Made by a program: the position numbers and the translations under genes
Source: Enhygromyxa salina
GTDB lineage: Bacteria > Myxococcota_A > Polyangia > Nannocystales > Nannocystaceae
Assembly: GCF_000737335.2 (NCBI RefSeq)
Contig: NZ_JMCC02000075.1
Location: 1 to 64,000, forward strand
Length of the DNA: 64,000 bases
Direction: 5' to 3'
Shown here: in pieces, positions 55,215-63,563 of the stretch
Numbering within the stretch: position 1 is the stretch's first letter
Layout: the number at the start of each line of letters is the position of its first letter
Notes under the pieces: generated by a model
Seen by the model: the letters and a program-made list of their open reading frames with translations, nothing else
What the model was told of the DNA's origin: nothing
Database searches by the model: none

Positions 55215-56249
55215 ATGCGATCCGCCTCGAACTGCGCGTGGGTGCTGCTTCTGAGCGCTTGTACCCAGCCACCTGCGGAGGACGACACGGCGGACCCAAC
55301 GTCCGAGTCGGGGTCCGAGACCGGCGAAGCACAGCGTGAGTGGCAGCCGGTATTCCAGGCTGACGAAGACATCGGCGCGATCATGAGCGTGTGGGGCTCG
55401 AGCCCGGACGACGTGTTCGTGGTCGGCGGCCAGCCCGAGCCGGGCGGCGGTCGGGTCTTGCACAGCGTCGACGAAGAGTGGGTCGTCGAGTCGCTGCCGG
55501 CCGAGGTCTCGATGCTCAACTGGGTGTACGGCGTCGACCAGCAGGTGTGGAGCGTTGGCCTCGATGGCGTGATCGTGCGGCGCGAGGGCGGGGTCTGGAC
55601 GCCAGAGGACAGCCCGACCGATCGAGTGCTGTGGGGCGTGTGGGGAGCCAGCGCCGAGGAGCTGTGGGCGGTTGGCGGCGACGCGGTGTCCGACGATCCC
55701 GTGCTGCTCCGCCGCGACGGCGCAAGCGGTGAGTGGGCGCTCGTCGAGGTCCCGGAGCTCGGCGTCAACAGCCACGGCTTGTTCAAGATCTGGGGTGCCG
55801 CCGCCGACGACGTGTGGGTCGTTGGTGATGCTGGCGCGTCGCTCCACTATGACGGCGCCACGTGGGCGCCCTACCCCGAGTCCGCGGGCTTCGACATCAT
55901 CAGCGTGTGGGGGTCCGACGCCGAGGGAGTGATCTCCGTTGGCGGACGGGCGAGCGGGCGGATCAACCGGCTGATGGATCTCGATGGGCCGATCTGGGCG
56001 GGCGAGACCTTGGCGATCCCCGGGCTCAACGGTGTGTGGGTGGATCCCGAGCAGGGCGCCACGGCGGTCGGCGTGCAAGGCACGATCATCCGCATCAGCG
56101 CCAACGGCTTCGATGTTCAAGCAGAGGACTCGGGCACCAACTTGGTGCTGCACTCGGTGTTTGGGTTCGCGGGCGGGCCACGGTTTGCGGTTGGCGGGAG
56201 CTTGCTGATGCCGCCGCCCTTCGTGGGTGTGATCCTGCGCGCAGATTGA
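55215..56249 (+). CDS. Lipoprotein with beta-propeller-like WG/VG repeats
   Basis: The ATG at 55215 gives 344 residues with a lipoprotein signal (ASNCAWVLLLSAC, Cys about 16) and an acidic stalk. Six or seven repeats follow, with the core (S)VWG.S.DDVFVVGG / GVWGASAEELWAVGGD / KIWGAAADDVWVVGD / SVWGSDAEGVISVGG, spaced about 45-50 residues. This pattern is common in large myxobacterial lipoproteins and probably folds as a beta-propeller for binding at the cell surface. No catalytic residues are evident. Its convergent neighbour ends at 56271. Confidence 0.8.
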   Translation: MRSASNCAWVLLLSACTQPPAEDDTADPTSESGSETGEAQREWQPVFQADEDIGAIMSVWGSSPDDVFVVGGQPEPGGGRVLHSVDEEWVVESLPAEVSMLNWVYGVDQQVWSVGLDGVIVRREGGVWTPEDSPTDRVLWGVWGASAEELWAVGGDAVSDDPVLLRRDGASGEWALVEVPELGVNSHGLFKIWGAAADDVWVVGDAGASLHYDGATWAPYPESAGFDIISVWGSDAEGVISVGGRASGRINRLMDLDGPIWAGETLAIPGLNGVWVDPEQGATAVGVQGTIIRISANGFDVQAEDSGTNLVLHSVFGFAGGPRFAVGGSLLMPPPFVGVILRAD

Positions 56250-56270
56250 GTGGGGCCCCGCGCGCAACAC

Positions 56271-57269
56271 TCAAGCCAGGCGAACGCCAAACTCCCTGAG
56301 CACGGCCGCGATCGGGGTGACGATGGTCGCGGTGTCGCTGCCCCCAATGAGCAACCCAATGGCCCTGCACTGGGCGTCGACGACGAGCGCGCCGCTGTCC
56401 CCCGCCCTCGACATGGACGTGCACACGATCTGATCGCGAAAGCCAACCAGCGCCCCGCCCATGTTGGGGTAGCGCAGGAACACGTTCGCGGTGATCTCGG
56501 TGACCCAGCCGCTCGTGCGATGCGTGCGTGCGCCAACCTTGTCAACGCGATCCCCGTCCGCGACTTGGGCAGTGTCCTTCGGTGCGAGACCAAACGCGAG
56601 CAGGTCCCGGACCACGCTGTGCGGCTCGGTCAACTCGGCGATCGCCGCGTCCACCGAGTTGGCGTGAGACCTGCCCCGGCTCAGCGCCGTGTGCCCACTG
56701 AGCTTGGCGATCGGTGATCGCGGTGGCCGGTACTCGGCGACTGCGGGCTGGTAGATCGGATCGCCCAGGCTGGCCCGCCCATGTGGTGCGATCACGTGGG
56801 CGGCCGAGAGCAGATACACAGCTTCGCTAGCACGGCGAGGACGCACCAGGCAGCCCAGCGTGCCGATCCCCCCGGCCGCGTGCCCGATACTCGAGCCGCA
56901 CAGGGCCGGCCGGGACACGCGGTAGCGGGCTTGCGCAAATAGCTGCCCGACCGGCCGGACGTCGAGCTCCACCTCGCCGTGGCCAGGCAAGACCAGTCGC
57001 TGGGGAATGGGATGCGCGAGCCCGCGGGCGGCGACCTTGGTGTCGACGAGGATCGTCACGACGGGCTGATCCGCGAACCGAACCCCCTGACGTACGCGAC
57101 GACCGACGCCGACGCCTTGGACCTTGCGCGAGCGCAGCCACGGCTGCGCAGCTGCGACCAAGCGGACCAAGCTGCGGTGACTTGGCGTGACCCCCAGCGT
57201 GGCTGCGGCTCGCTCCGGCTCACCGCACAGCAGCCCGACCGCGAGCTCACAGGCGCGCTGGGTCTGCAT
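56271..57269 (-). CDS. Chymotrypsin-fold serine protease-like protein
   Basis: The ATG at 57269 shares one base with the previous stop (TGATG) and gives 332 residues. An N-terminal region of about 115 residues is followed by a trypsin-like domain with all triad residues: His158 in VYLLSAAHVIAP, Asp207 in SVDAAIAEL and Ser292 in SRAGDSGALVVD. The oxyanion Gly is present (GDSGAL). No N-terminal signal peptide is obvious, which is odd for this fold; export may depend on its partners, or it may act in the cytoplasm. It is the last gene of the operon 59991 to 56271. Confidence 0.85.
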   Translation of the reverse strand: MQTQRACELAVGLLCGEPERAAATLGVTPSHRSLVRLVAAAQPWLRSRKVQGVGVGRRVRQGVRFADQPVVTILVDTKVAARGLAHPIPQRLVLPGHGEVELDVRPVGQLFAQARYRVSRPALCGSSIGHAAGGIGTLGCLVRPRRASEAVYLLSAAHVIAPHGRASLGDPIYQPAVAEYRPPRSPIAKLSGHTALSRGRSHANSVDAAIAELTEPHSVVRDLLAFGLAPKDTAQVADGDRVDKVGARTHRTSGWVTEITANVFLRYPNMGGALVGFRDQIVCTSMSRAGDSGALVVDAQCRAIGLLIGGSDTATIVTPIAAVLREFGVRLA

Positions 57270-58327
57270 CAACCTTGCACGCTCAGGCTGTGGGCCCCGA
57301 TCTGGCCGTAGGTGTCGGCACACCACAGCTGCAGCTGGACGCCGGGCGCAGCTGCCATGTCGAACTGCACGTCGATCACGGCCTCCTGTTCGCAGTCGGG
57401 TTCGTCGAAGACCGCGTCTTCGATCAGCAGATCGGCGACCCCTGGACCGCTGACCGAGACCATGGCGGGCGCGCTCGAGGACGCCCAACAGCGAGCGAGC
57501 CGCCCGTTGGTCCGAGGGCGCACGACCAGCGCCAGCCCAGCGGTCACGGCTCCCGATGCGCCCGTGAAGCTGGGCGCGCTCACGGCCTCGAGGCCCGAGT
57601 CGTCGAGCACGAAGTCGGGACCGGCGCTCGCCACCAACGCCAGCGCGCCCGCGGCCTTGGCCCGAAACGAGACTGGCGACGACGCCGCTCGATCTCCGTC
57701 GGCGATCAGCCGCACGCCCGCGTCGCCGACCCCCAAGAACTCACCGTCGACGATCGCGTCGAGCTCGACACGAACCCCCGCGGCCGACAGATCCGCCTCG
57801 AGCAGCAAGCGCGCCGCGCCCGAGCCATCAATTGGCACATAGCACTCGCCGGGCACGCTGGGCGTCACGGTGAGCTTCAGCCCAGGCGCCGGGCTCTGCG
57901 CGGGCGCGTCGACCCGAACCTGGACCTCGTCGCTGGCGTGCTCGACCCCGCAGACGTCGGTAGCGACGACGCTGAGGTGCGCGAACTCGCCGTCCCGGGC
58001 GGCCTGCAGCTGGGCTTGGCTGAGCTCGACCGACCAGCTCGCAAAGTTTGGTGTGAGTCCCTTGGCCGCCGCGCTGCCGACGTTCAGCCGCTCGATTCGG
58101 ACATCCGAGGACAAGCTGCCCGAGATCGTCACCGCGCCTGCGTTCGCGGTCGAGCTGAGGTCCCCAGACTGGACATTGACGACGACCTCACCGTCGTCAG
58201 CGTCGAGCCGGAGCGATTCGATCGCGTCGAGATCGCAGCGTTCCCCAGCTGGTTGGTCGCAGGCGCAGATCAGCGGCAAGATGGAGATTGCACAGATGAG
58301 CTTGATAGAGGCTGTGGACATGATCAT
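57269..58327 (-). CDS. Lipoprotein with Ig-like beta domains
   Basis: The ATG at 58327 overlaps the previous stop (ATGA) and follows AGAAGG; it gives 352 residues. The lipoprotein signal reads ASIKLICAISILPLICAC (Cys about 23). The rest is beta-rich, with features of several Ig/Big-like sandwiches: DDGEVVVNVQSGDLSSTANAGAVTISGS, HLSVVATDVCGVEHASDEVQVRVDAP, VRLIADGDRAASSPVSFRAKAAG and ALVASAGPDFVLDDSGLEAVS. No catalytic motif. It is coupled to both the upstream envelope protein and the downstream protease, so the three probably form one surface complex. Confidence 0.78.
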   Translation of the reverse strand: MIMSTASIKLICAISILPLICACDQPAGERCDLDAIESLRLDADDGEVVVNVQSGDLSSTANAGAVTISGSLSSDVRIERLNVGSAAAKGLTPNFASWSVELSQAQLQAARDGEFAHLSVVATDVCGVEHASDEVQVRVDAPAQSPAPGLKLTVTPSVPGECYVPIDGSGAARLLLEADLSAAGVRVELDAIVDGEFLGVGDAGVRLIADGDRAASSPVSFRAKAAGALALVASAGPDFVLDDSGLEAVSAPSFTGASGAVTAGLALVVRPRTNGRLARCWASSSAPAMVSVSGPGVADLLIEDAVFDEPDCEQEAVIDVQFDMAAAPGVQLQLWCADTYGQIGAHSLSVQG

Positions 58328-59991
58328 TTCGCCTTCTTGGCCTTGCCAAATGCCTGGGTGAACGCGGGGCTCCAAGTCATCATCAGGCCAAACGAAGGCC
58401 GAAATCCGAGCCGCGTGAATTGTTCTTCGTCCGCGACCGCGCGACCGACGAAGTAGCCGTCTTTGAGCACATTCGTCCGGCGTATCGCCATCACGGCCGC
58501 GAGCGAAAAGTCGCGACCGACGTCGAGCTCGAGCCCGACGTGAACCGAGGTCAGGGCTGCAAAGCCCGCGTCACCGCCGGTGGCGAGGAGACCCAATCCA
58601 AACAGCGCGCCGCCGGTCACCGTGCCCTCGCCCTGATACACGGGCGTGAAGAACACCGAGGCCGCCGTCACGATCTCGGTGTGGAACACCGGCGAGGAGC
58701 CGCCTGCATCCAGCGTGATCGCCTTGCCAGGGTTATTGGCGGCGTCGGTCGCCGCGCGTGCCGAGTATTCGCGCTCGAACGGTGAGACCAACGCGGCGTA
58801 CCCGAACCGGATCGCGGCGCGGTACACCGCGGTCACGTTCATGACCTCGTGGTAGGTGGAGACCGCCGTATTGGAGCCGATCGGCGTCACCGTCACGGCC
58901 AACTGCGCGGTCTGGTCGGTCGCCCGGCCGGCGAACGGCTTCGAGGTGATCTTCAGCTCCTCAGGCACCGCTGCTTGGGAAAAGCTCTCGCCAACATGGA
59001 GATGGTTGACGGTCCCCTCTTTGCCGGTGAGGTCAATCGTGACGGCGTGCTGGTCGCCGTGGAGCACGTGGACCTCGAGCTGGCGGCCCTCGAACAGATG
59101 GGTGCCGTTCTCGACGAACGCCGGATCGGCGCCCGCTACGGTGGTCGAGCGGTCTACCTTCACCAGATTTGGGTTACTCGCGTCAATACAAATGACATAG
59201 CGCCAGTCCTCGCGAACTGCTTTGTTGCGAGCCTTGTCAACTTCGCGCTGTTTTTTTGTGGCTACGGGCGTCGGCTCGAACAACCCACTGCACCGCTTCA
59301 GTAGTTTCTTGTCCTCAAACGCCTTTTTCTTGTCCGCCTCGTTCGGCTGAAAGGCGCTTGGTCGAGTCCCCCTGAGGCTGGGTGGTTTCCACCCCAGCAG
59401 GGTGAGCTCTTCGTCGACCCAGCCGAGCACGCGGAGCGCCGAGCCGTCGAGGATCGCTTGTTGTACAGCGGTCTTGACCGCATCGGGCAACGCCGTCCCA
59501 CCGTTGTTGCGGTTTTCCCACGAACTCCCACCAGAACTCGCAAGATAGTAGCCGTCGCCCTTCTCGACCGCGTCACAGGGTTGCTGATCCACCACGATCT
59601 CCGTACCTTGCTGGGTGTAGCCAATACAGTTTGGCTTGTCCGGCCAGGTAACCGCGATCGTGGTCGTTGAGTTGTCGGCGACCACCGTAATATCGCGGAC
59701 CCCATCGTTGAACAGCCCAGCGCATTCGCTCGCGGTGAGCGTGCGGGGCTCAGGCCCGGCGTCCACGGTGCAGCTGTCGGTGCCACCCCACGTGACCTTC
59801 AGCTGCGCAGCGCTCCCGGTCAGCTTCCACTCGCCGGTCACGAGCAGCGCCCAGCCGTTGATCGATAGTTTCGGCCCCCCCGGCGCCGTCGGAAGCTGTG
59901 TGAGTGGAGGGTCGGCCGCGAGCGCAAGATCGGGCATAGCCCAGGCCGCGCCCGCGACGAGAATGGAGATGAGTAGAGATCCGCTGCGCAT
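58324..59991 (-). CDS. Secreted envelope protein, first gene of the protease operon
   Basis: The 555-residue product has a signal peptide (MRSGSLLISILVAGAAWAMPDLALA-ADP). The N-terminal part (about 30-300) is mixed with four cysteines (DSCTVD, SECAGL, NCIGYTQ, QPCDAV). The region from about 370 is strand-rich with alternating hydrophobic residues and aromatic ends (IRFGYAALVSPFEREY, VHVGLELDVGRDFSLAAVMAIRRTN, LGFRPSFGLMMTWSPAF), consistent with a small outer-membrane beta-barrel. No family was recognised. It may anchor the lipoprotein and protease encoded downstream. Between its start and the sigma-like gene (60069) lie 77 AT-rich bp. Confidence 0.75.
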   Translation of the reverse strand: MRSGSLLISILVAGAAWAMPDLALAADPPLTQLPTAPGGPKLSINGWALLVTGEWKLTGSAAQLKVTWGGTDSCTVDAGPEPRTLTASECAGLFNDGVRDITVVADNSTTTIAVTWPDKPNCIGYTQQGTEIVVDQQPCDAVEKGDGYYLASSGGSSWENRNNGGTALPDAVKTAVQQAILDGSALRVLGWVDEELTLLGWKPPSLRGTRPSAFQPNEADKKKAFEDKKLLKRCSGLFEPTPVATKKQREVDKARNKAVREDWRYVICIDASNPNLVKVDRSTTVAGADPAFVENGTHLFEGRQLEVHVLHGDQHAVTIDLTGKEGTVNHLHVGESFSQAAVPEELKITSKPFAGRATDQTAQLAVTVTPIGSNTAVSTYHEVMNVTAVYRAAIRFGYAALVSPFEREYSARAATDAANNPGKAITLDAGGSSPVFHTEIVTAASVFFTPVYQGEGTVTGGALFGLGLLATGGDAGFAALTSVHVGLELDVGRDFSLAAVMAIRRTNVLKDGYFVGRAVADEEQFTRLGFRPSFGLMMTWSPAFTQAFGKAKKAK

Positions 59992-60068
59992 GGTTCAACC
60001 CGCTTCACAGGGTTGGTCCAGTCACGAGGGATCTCGATTCGTTTTTGTTTAGCTAAATTTTTTGCGAG
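59992..60068 (-). promoter_or_regulatory. AT-rich spacer upstream of the envelope/protease operon
   Basis: This 77-bp gap between the sigma-like gene and the operon start is far more AT-rich than the surroundings (on the forward strand TTTTTGTTTAGCTAAATTTTT). It may hold a promoter for 59991-56271, possibly one used by the adjacent sigma factor, or a terminator for the sigma gene. Exact boxes are not assigned. Confidence 0.35.
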
Positions 60069-60695
60069 TCATTGACTGGCGCGCCTGCCGAGGCCGCGCG
60101 CGTTGTTGTCGAGCTGCGCGTCGCTGCTCTCTGGCGCGCCAGCGAACCGCTCGAGCCGGCGATAGACCTTGGCCAGGTGAAGCCGAGCCCGACGCAGGCG
60201 GCTGCGGGCGGTCTGCTCGGGAACGCCGAGCTGCTCGGCCAGCTCGACGCCCGTCAGCTCCTCCCAATAGTAGAGCTCGAGGATCTCCTGGTCGGCCAGG
60301 GACACCTGGCGCAGCGCCTCGAGCAAGCGCCGCTCGGCGTGGGTCCTGGCCAGCATCGACGACGGCCCAGCCCCGAGATCGTGAAGCGACACGTCTTCGA
60401 TCGGGACCGAGGCCCCCCGTGCTCGACGGGCCTCCCAGTGCTGGTAGAGCAGGTTCCGCGCGGTCCCGCGCAGGTAGGCCGATATGCTGCCGCGGCCCTC
60501 GAAGCGCTCCTGGCCCGCGACGCATGCTTCAAAGGTGCGCTGGACCAGATCCTCGAGGCTGTCGTCGACTTTGTTCGCGAAGAACCGCCGAATCGCGCCA
60601 TAGTGTCGCTTGAACAGCTCGCTACCCGCCCGCTGATCGCCAGCACGCCAGGCCAACAGAAGCTCATCATCAGAGGACACGGTGCATTTTATCAT
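60069..60695 (-). CDS. ECF sigma-70 family RNA polymerase sigma factor
   Basis: The ATG at 60695 gives 208 residues; a GTG five codons later is an alternative. Region 2 is clear: DDELLLAWRAGDQRAGSELFKRHYGAIRRFFANKVDDSLEDLVQRTFEACVAGQERFEGRGSISAYLRGTARNLLYQHW. Region 4 reads LEALRQVSLADQEILELYYWEELTGVELAEQLGVPEQTARSRLRRARLHL. No anti-sigma gene is adjacent. It is divergent from a Ser/Thr kinase gene with only 51 bp between starts, which points to kinase-linked control, and it lies directly upstream of the envelope/protease operon, its likeliest target. This is the best sigma call of the three loci. Confidence 0.93.
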   Translation of the reverse strand: MIKCTVSSDDELLLAWRAGDQRAGSELFKRHYGAIRRFFANKVDDSLEDLVQRTFEACVAGQERFEGRGSISAYLRGTARNLLYQHWEARRARGASVPIEDVSLHDLGAGPSSMLARTHAERRLLEALRQVSLADQEILELYYWEELTGVELAEQLGVPEQTARSRLRRARLHLAKVYRRLERFAGAPESSDAQLDNNARGLGRRASQ

Positions 60696-60746
60696 CGAGT
60701 CGTGAGAAAAATGAACTGACCATCGCGCGAGGCGGACATCTCCCTC
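60696..60746. promoter_or_regulatory. Short divergent sigma/kinase promoter region
   Basis: Only 51 bp separate the sigma start (60695) and the kinase GTG (60747), so promoters must overlap or extend into coding sequence. If the kinase starts at ATG 60846, the spacer is 150 bp. No boxes assigned. Confidence 0.3.
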
Positions 60747-63563
60747 GTGCGGCGGTCGAAGGTAGAGCTGACCTTGATCAGTGAGGAGCAAGGGAAAGAT
60801 GGGCTGCAGTTCAGCCCCCCAAGCGAGTCTCGCGGCGCGCTCGCCATGCAGGCGCGAATCCACCAGCGCATGTTTGGCCTGGATGAGCCGCTCGAGACCG
60901 TTGCGCACTACGAGATCCAGCGCCGGATCGGGGCCGGCGCGATGGGGGTGGTCTACGCAGCCCGCGATACGGCGCTGCAGCGCGATGTCGCGCTCAAGCT
61001 TCTGCGTCGACGGCCGCTGAGCGACGAGCAACGAACATGTCTGCTCGAGGAGGCCCGGGCGCTCGCCAAGATCTCGCACCCGAACGTGGTCAGCGTCTAC
61101 GAGGTCGGCGAACACGAGGACGAGATCTTCATTGCGATGGAGCTCGTCGAGGGCGAGACCTTGATGAGCTGGCAAGGACGCGAGCGCCGGAGCCTGAACC
61201 AGCTGCTGGCGATGTATCGCCAGGCGGGCGCGGGGCTAGTTGCGGCTCACGACGCGGGCGTGATCCACCGTGACTTCAAGCCAGGCAACGCGATCGTCGG
61301 TCGTGACGGGCGGCTGCGCGTCGTCGACTTTGGCCTGGCCTGGGCCGCGCCCTTGGACGCAACAACCTCCGCGGCGGGCCCCCACGGGGCCGTTGGAACA
61401 CCCGGATACATCGCACCGGAGCTCGGACGCGGCGAGCCAGCGACACCCGCGAGCGATCAGTTCAGTTTTTGCGTCGCGCTCGCCCGCGCGCTCGCGCCGA
61501 CCGAGCCCTCGGTCACCGCGGCGAGCGACGCGGCCGTCGACGAGCTGCCCATCGTGATGCGGGGGCCGGGCTGGTTGCGTCGCGTGCTTCGTCGCGGGCT
61601 CGCGGATCAACCGCAGCTGCGCTGGCCCAGCATGGCCGAGCTCGTCACCCGGCTCGACCGCGGGCGGCTGCGTCGGCGAGCGGGCGCGGTGACGCTGCTT
61701 GGTGTGGGGCTCGTGGCGGGAGCGGCCCTGGCCGGACCCGAGCGACTGGCCAGCTGCGAGCAGCGGGCCGCGGACTTCGACGCGGTGTGGACCGAGGCGC
61801 GGCAGCGCGAGCTCGTTACCCACATCGAGCGAGTCGGGGCGCCCTACGCCGACGCTGCGGTCGAACAGCTCGAGCGGGCCAGGCAGACCCACCGCGCGGC
61901 CTGGTTGAGCGCCCACGCGCGCGTCTGCACGCCGAACCGGGGCGCGAGCCGACAGCTGCCGCTGAGCCGCGAGCTCGGGCTTGCCTGTCTCGAGCGCAAG
62001 CTGCTGGCCGTCGACGAATTGCTGCTCAACCTCGCCGTCGCGACCCCACACACGCTCGAGCGGTTGGAACATCAATTGGCCGAGCTCCGCGATCCACACG
62101 CGTGCGAGGCGATCGAGTCTCTGACGGCTCGGCCGCTCGGCGGTATCTGGGCCGAACCCACGCTCGCCCGCGAGCTCGATCAGGCTCGCTTTGCGCTCGC
62201 GGCTCTGGACTTCGACAGCGCCCGCGAGCGCGCCCACACGGCGATCGGCTTGGCAAACGGGCTGGGCCACGAGCTCGCCCTGGCCGAGGCGTTCGAGCTC
62301 TATGGACGGGCGCTCGGCGGCGGCGACAATTTTTTCGAGGCTGAAGAAGCGCTGGTGACCGCGGCGCGGCTCGCTGCCACCGCTGGCGATGTTGGGCGCC
62401 AGGTCCAGATCCGCCAGGGCCTCGCCAAGCTCTCGATCGAGCAGCTCGAAGACTCGAGTCGCGCGCAGCGGTCGCTGGATCTCGCGGGCGCGCTGCTCGA
62501 GCACCACGACGATCCGGTCCTGCAGGCCGAGCAGCTGGTCGCCCGCGCCAGCCTTGCAACGCACGCGCAGGATCACGAACGAGCCGTCACCTTGCTCGAG
62601 CAAGCCGTCACGTCGCTCGCGGCCGTGCTTGGCGGTGCGCATCCGCGGGTCGAGTCTTTCGAGCTGCGCCGCGCCAACGCGCTCGCCGACGCTGGGCAGA
62701 CGGCACGGGCGATCGAGATCTATCGTCAGCTACTCGAGGTCCGACGCGCGCGCCTGGGTGCTGGCCACCCGGCGTTGGCGGCGGTCGAGTTCGATCTTGG
62801 GCTGGCGCTGCTCGGGCCCGAACCCGACGCGGCGCTGGGTCACTTCGAGCGCTCGTTGGAGATCGAGCAGCGAGCGTTTGGACCAGACTCGCTGCGCGTC
62901 GCGTCGACGTCGACCTGGCTGGCGGAGCTGTATTGGCGACGCGGCGATCTCGAGGCGGCCGAGCGCGCGGCCGCGCGGGCGTGGCCGATCCAGTTCGAGC
63001 GGCTCCCCCCCGACGCCAGCGATCGAGCGAACGCGCTGGAGATCCTCGCGTGGGTGCAGCTCGAGCGCGGGGCCTACGCTGACGCGCTGGCCAGCTTCGA
63101 GCGGGTCCCGACCCCGCGCAACCCCGACGAAGCCGCAGCCCTGGACCTGAATCGGGCCTGGCTGCTGTGCCGGCTCGAACGATGCGACGCAGCCCAAGCC
63201 CTGCTGACCACGGCCCTGGCGAGCGACGTCACGCAGATCGAGCTGGCTGCGCGCGTGGGGCTGGCCGACGTGCACCTGCAATCCGGCGCGGTCGAGCTGG
63301 GGGTGGCGCAGCTCGAAGCGTTGCTGCTCGAGCTCGAGGGGCTGCCCGCGCCCGAGGCCGAAGTCAACGCTGCGTCGGCCGCCGAAGCGAGGTGGTTGCT
63401 CGCGCGGGCCCTCGCCGGGCGTGAAGCCGCGGGAGACAGCGCGCGGGTGCGGGAGCTGGCCGCTTCCGCGCTGGAGGTCTATCGGGTCGCGGGTTGGCCC
63501 GCGCGCACGATCTTCGAGTTGGAACAATTGATCGCCTGCGGGCACACCGAATGTGAGTCGTAA
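60747..63563 (+). CDS. Ser/Thr protein kinase with C-terminal TPR array
   Basis: A GTG at 60747 gives 938 residues (ATG 60846 is an alternative). The kinase domain (about 55-310) has IGAGAMGVVYAA, Lys84 in VALKLL, catalytic Asp176 in VIHRDFKPGN, VDFGLAW and GTPGYIAPE. One TM helix (AGAVTLLGVGLVAGAALAG, about 312-330) leads to a large outer region of tetratricopeptide repeats (about 430-930), for example ALGHFERSLEIEQRAFGPDSLRVASTSTWLAELYWRRGDLEAAERAA. TPR arrays of this kind bind protein partners. It is divergent from an ECF sigma gene and overlaps the next gene by one base (TAATG), so it is coupled to a serine-protease-like lipoprotein. Confidence 0.94.
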   Translation: MRRSKVELTLISEEQGKDGLQFSPPSESRGALAMQARIHQRMFGLDEPLETVAHYEIQRRIGAGAMGVVYAARDTALQRDVALKLLRRRPLSDEQRTCLLEEARALAKISHPNVVSVYEVGEHEDEIFIAMELVEGETLMSWQGRERRSLNQLLAMYRQAGAGLVAAHDAGVIHRDFKPGNAIVGRDGRLRVVDFGLAWAAPLDATTSAAGPHGAVGTPGYIAPELGRGEPATPASDQFSFCVALARALAPTEPSVTAASDAAVDELPIVMRGPGWLRRVLRRGLADQPQLRWPSMAELVTRLDRGRLRRRAGAVTLLGVGLVAGAALAGPERLASCEQRAADFDAVWTEARQRELVTHIERVGAPYADAAVEQLERARQTHRAAWLSAHARVCTPNRGASRQLPLSRELGLACLERKLLAVDELLLNLAVATPHTLERLEHQLAELRDPHACEAIESLTARPLGGIWAEPTLARELDQARFALAALDFDSARERAHTAIGLANGLGHELALAEAFELYGRALGGGDNFFEAEEALVTAARLAATAGDVGRQVQIRQGLAKLSIEQLEDSSRAQRSLDLAGALLEHHDDPVLQAEQLVARASLATHAQDHERAVTLLEQAVTSLAAVLGGAHPRVESFELRRANALADAGQTARAIEIYRQLLEVRRARLGAGHPALAAVEFDLGLALLGPEPDAALGHFERSLEIEQRAFGPDSLRVASTSTWLAELYWRRGDLEAAERAAARAWPIQFERLPPDASDRANALEILAWVQLERGAYADALASFERVPTPRNPDEAAALDLNRAWLLCRLERCDAAQALLTTALASDVTQIELAARVGLADVHLQSGAVELGVAQLEALLLELEGLPAPEAEVNAASAAEARWLLARALAGREAAGDSARVRELAASALEVYRVAGWPARTIFELEQLIACGHTECES

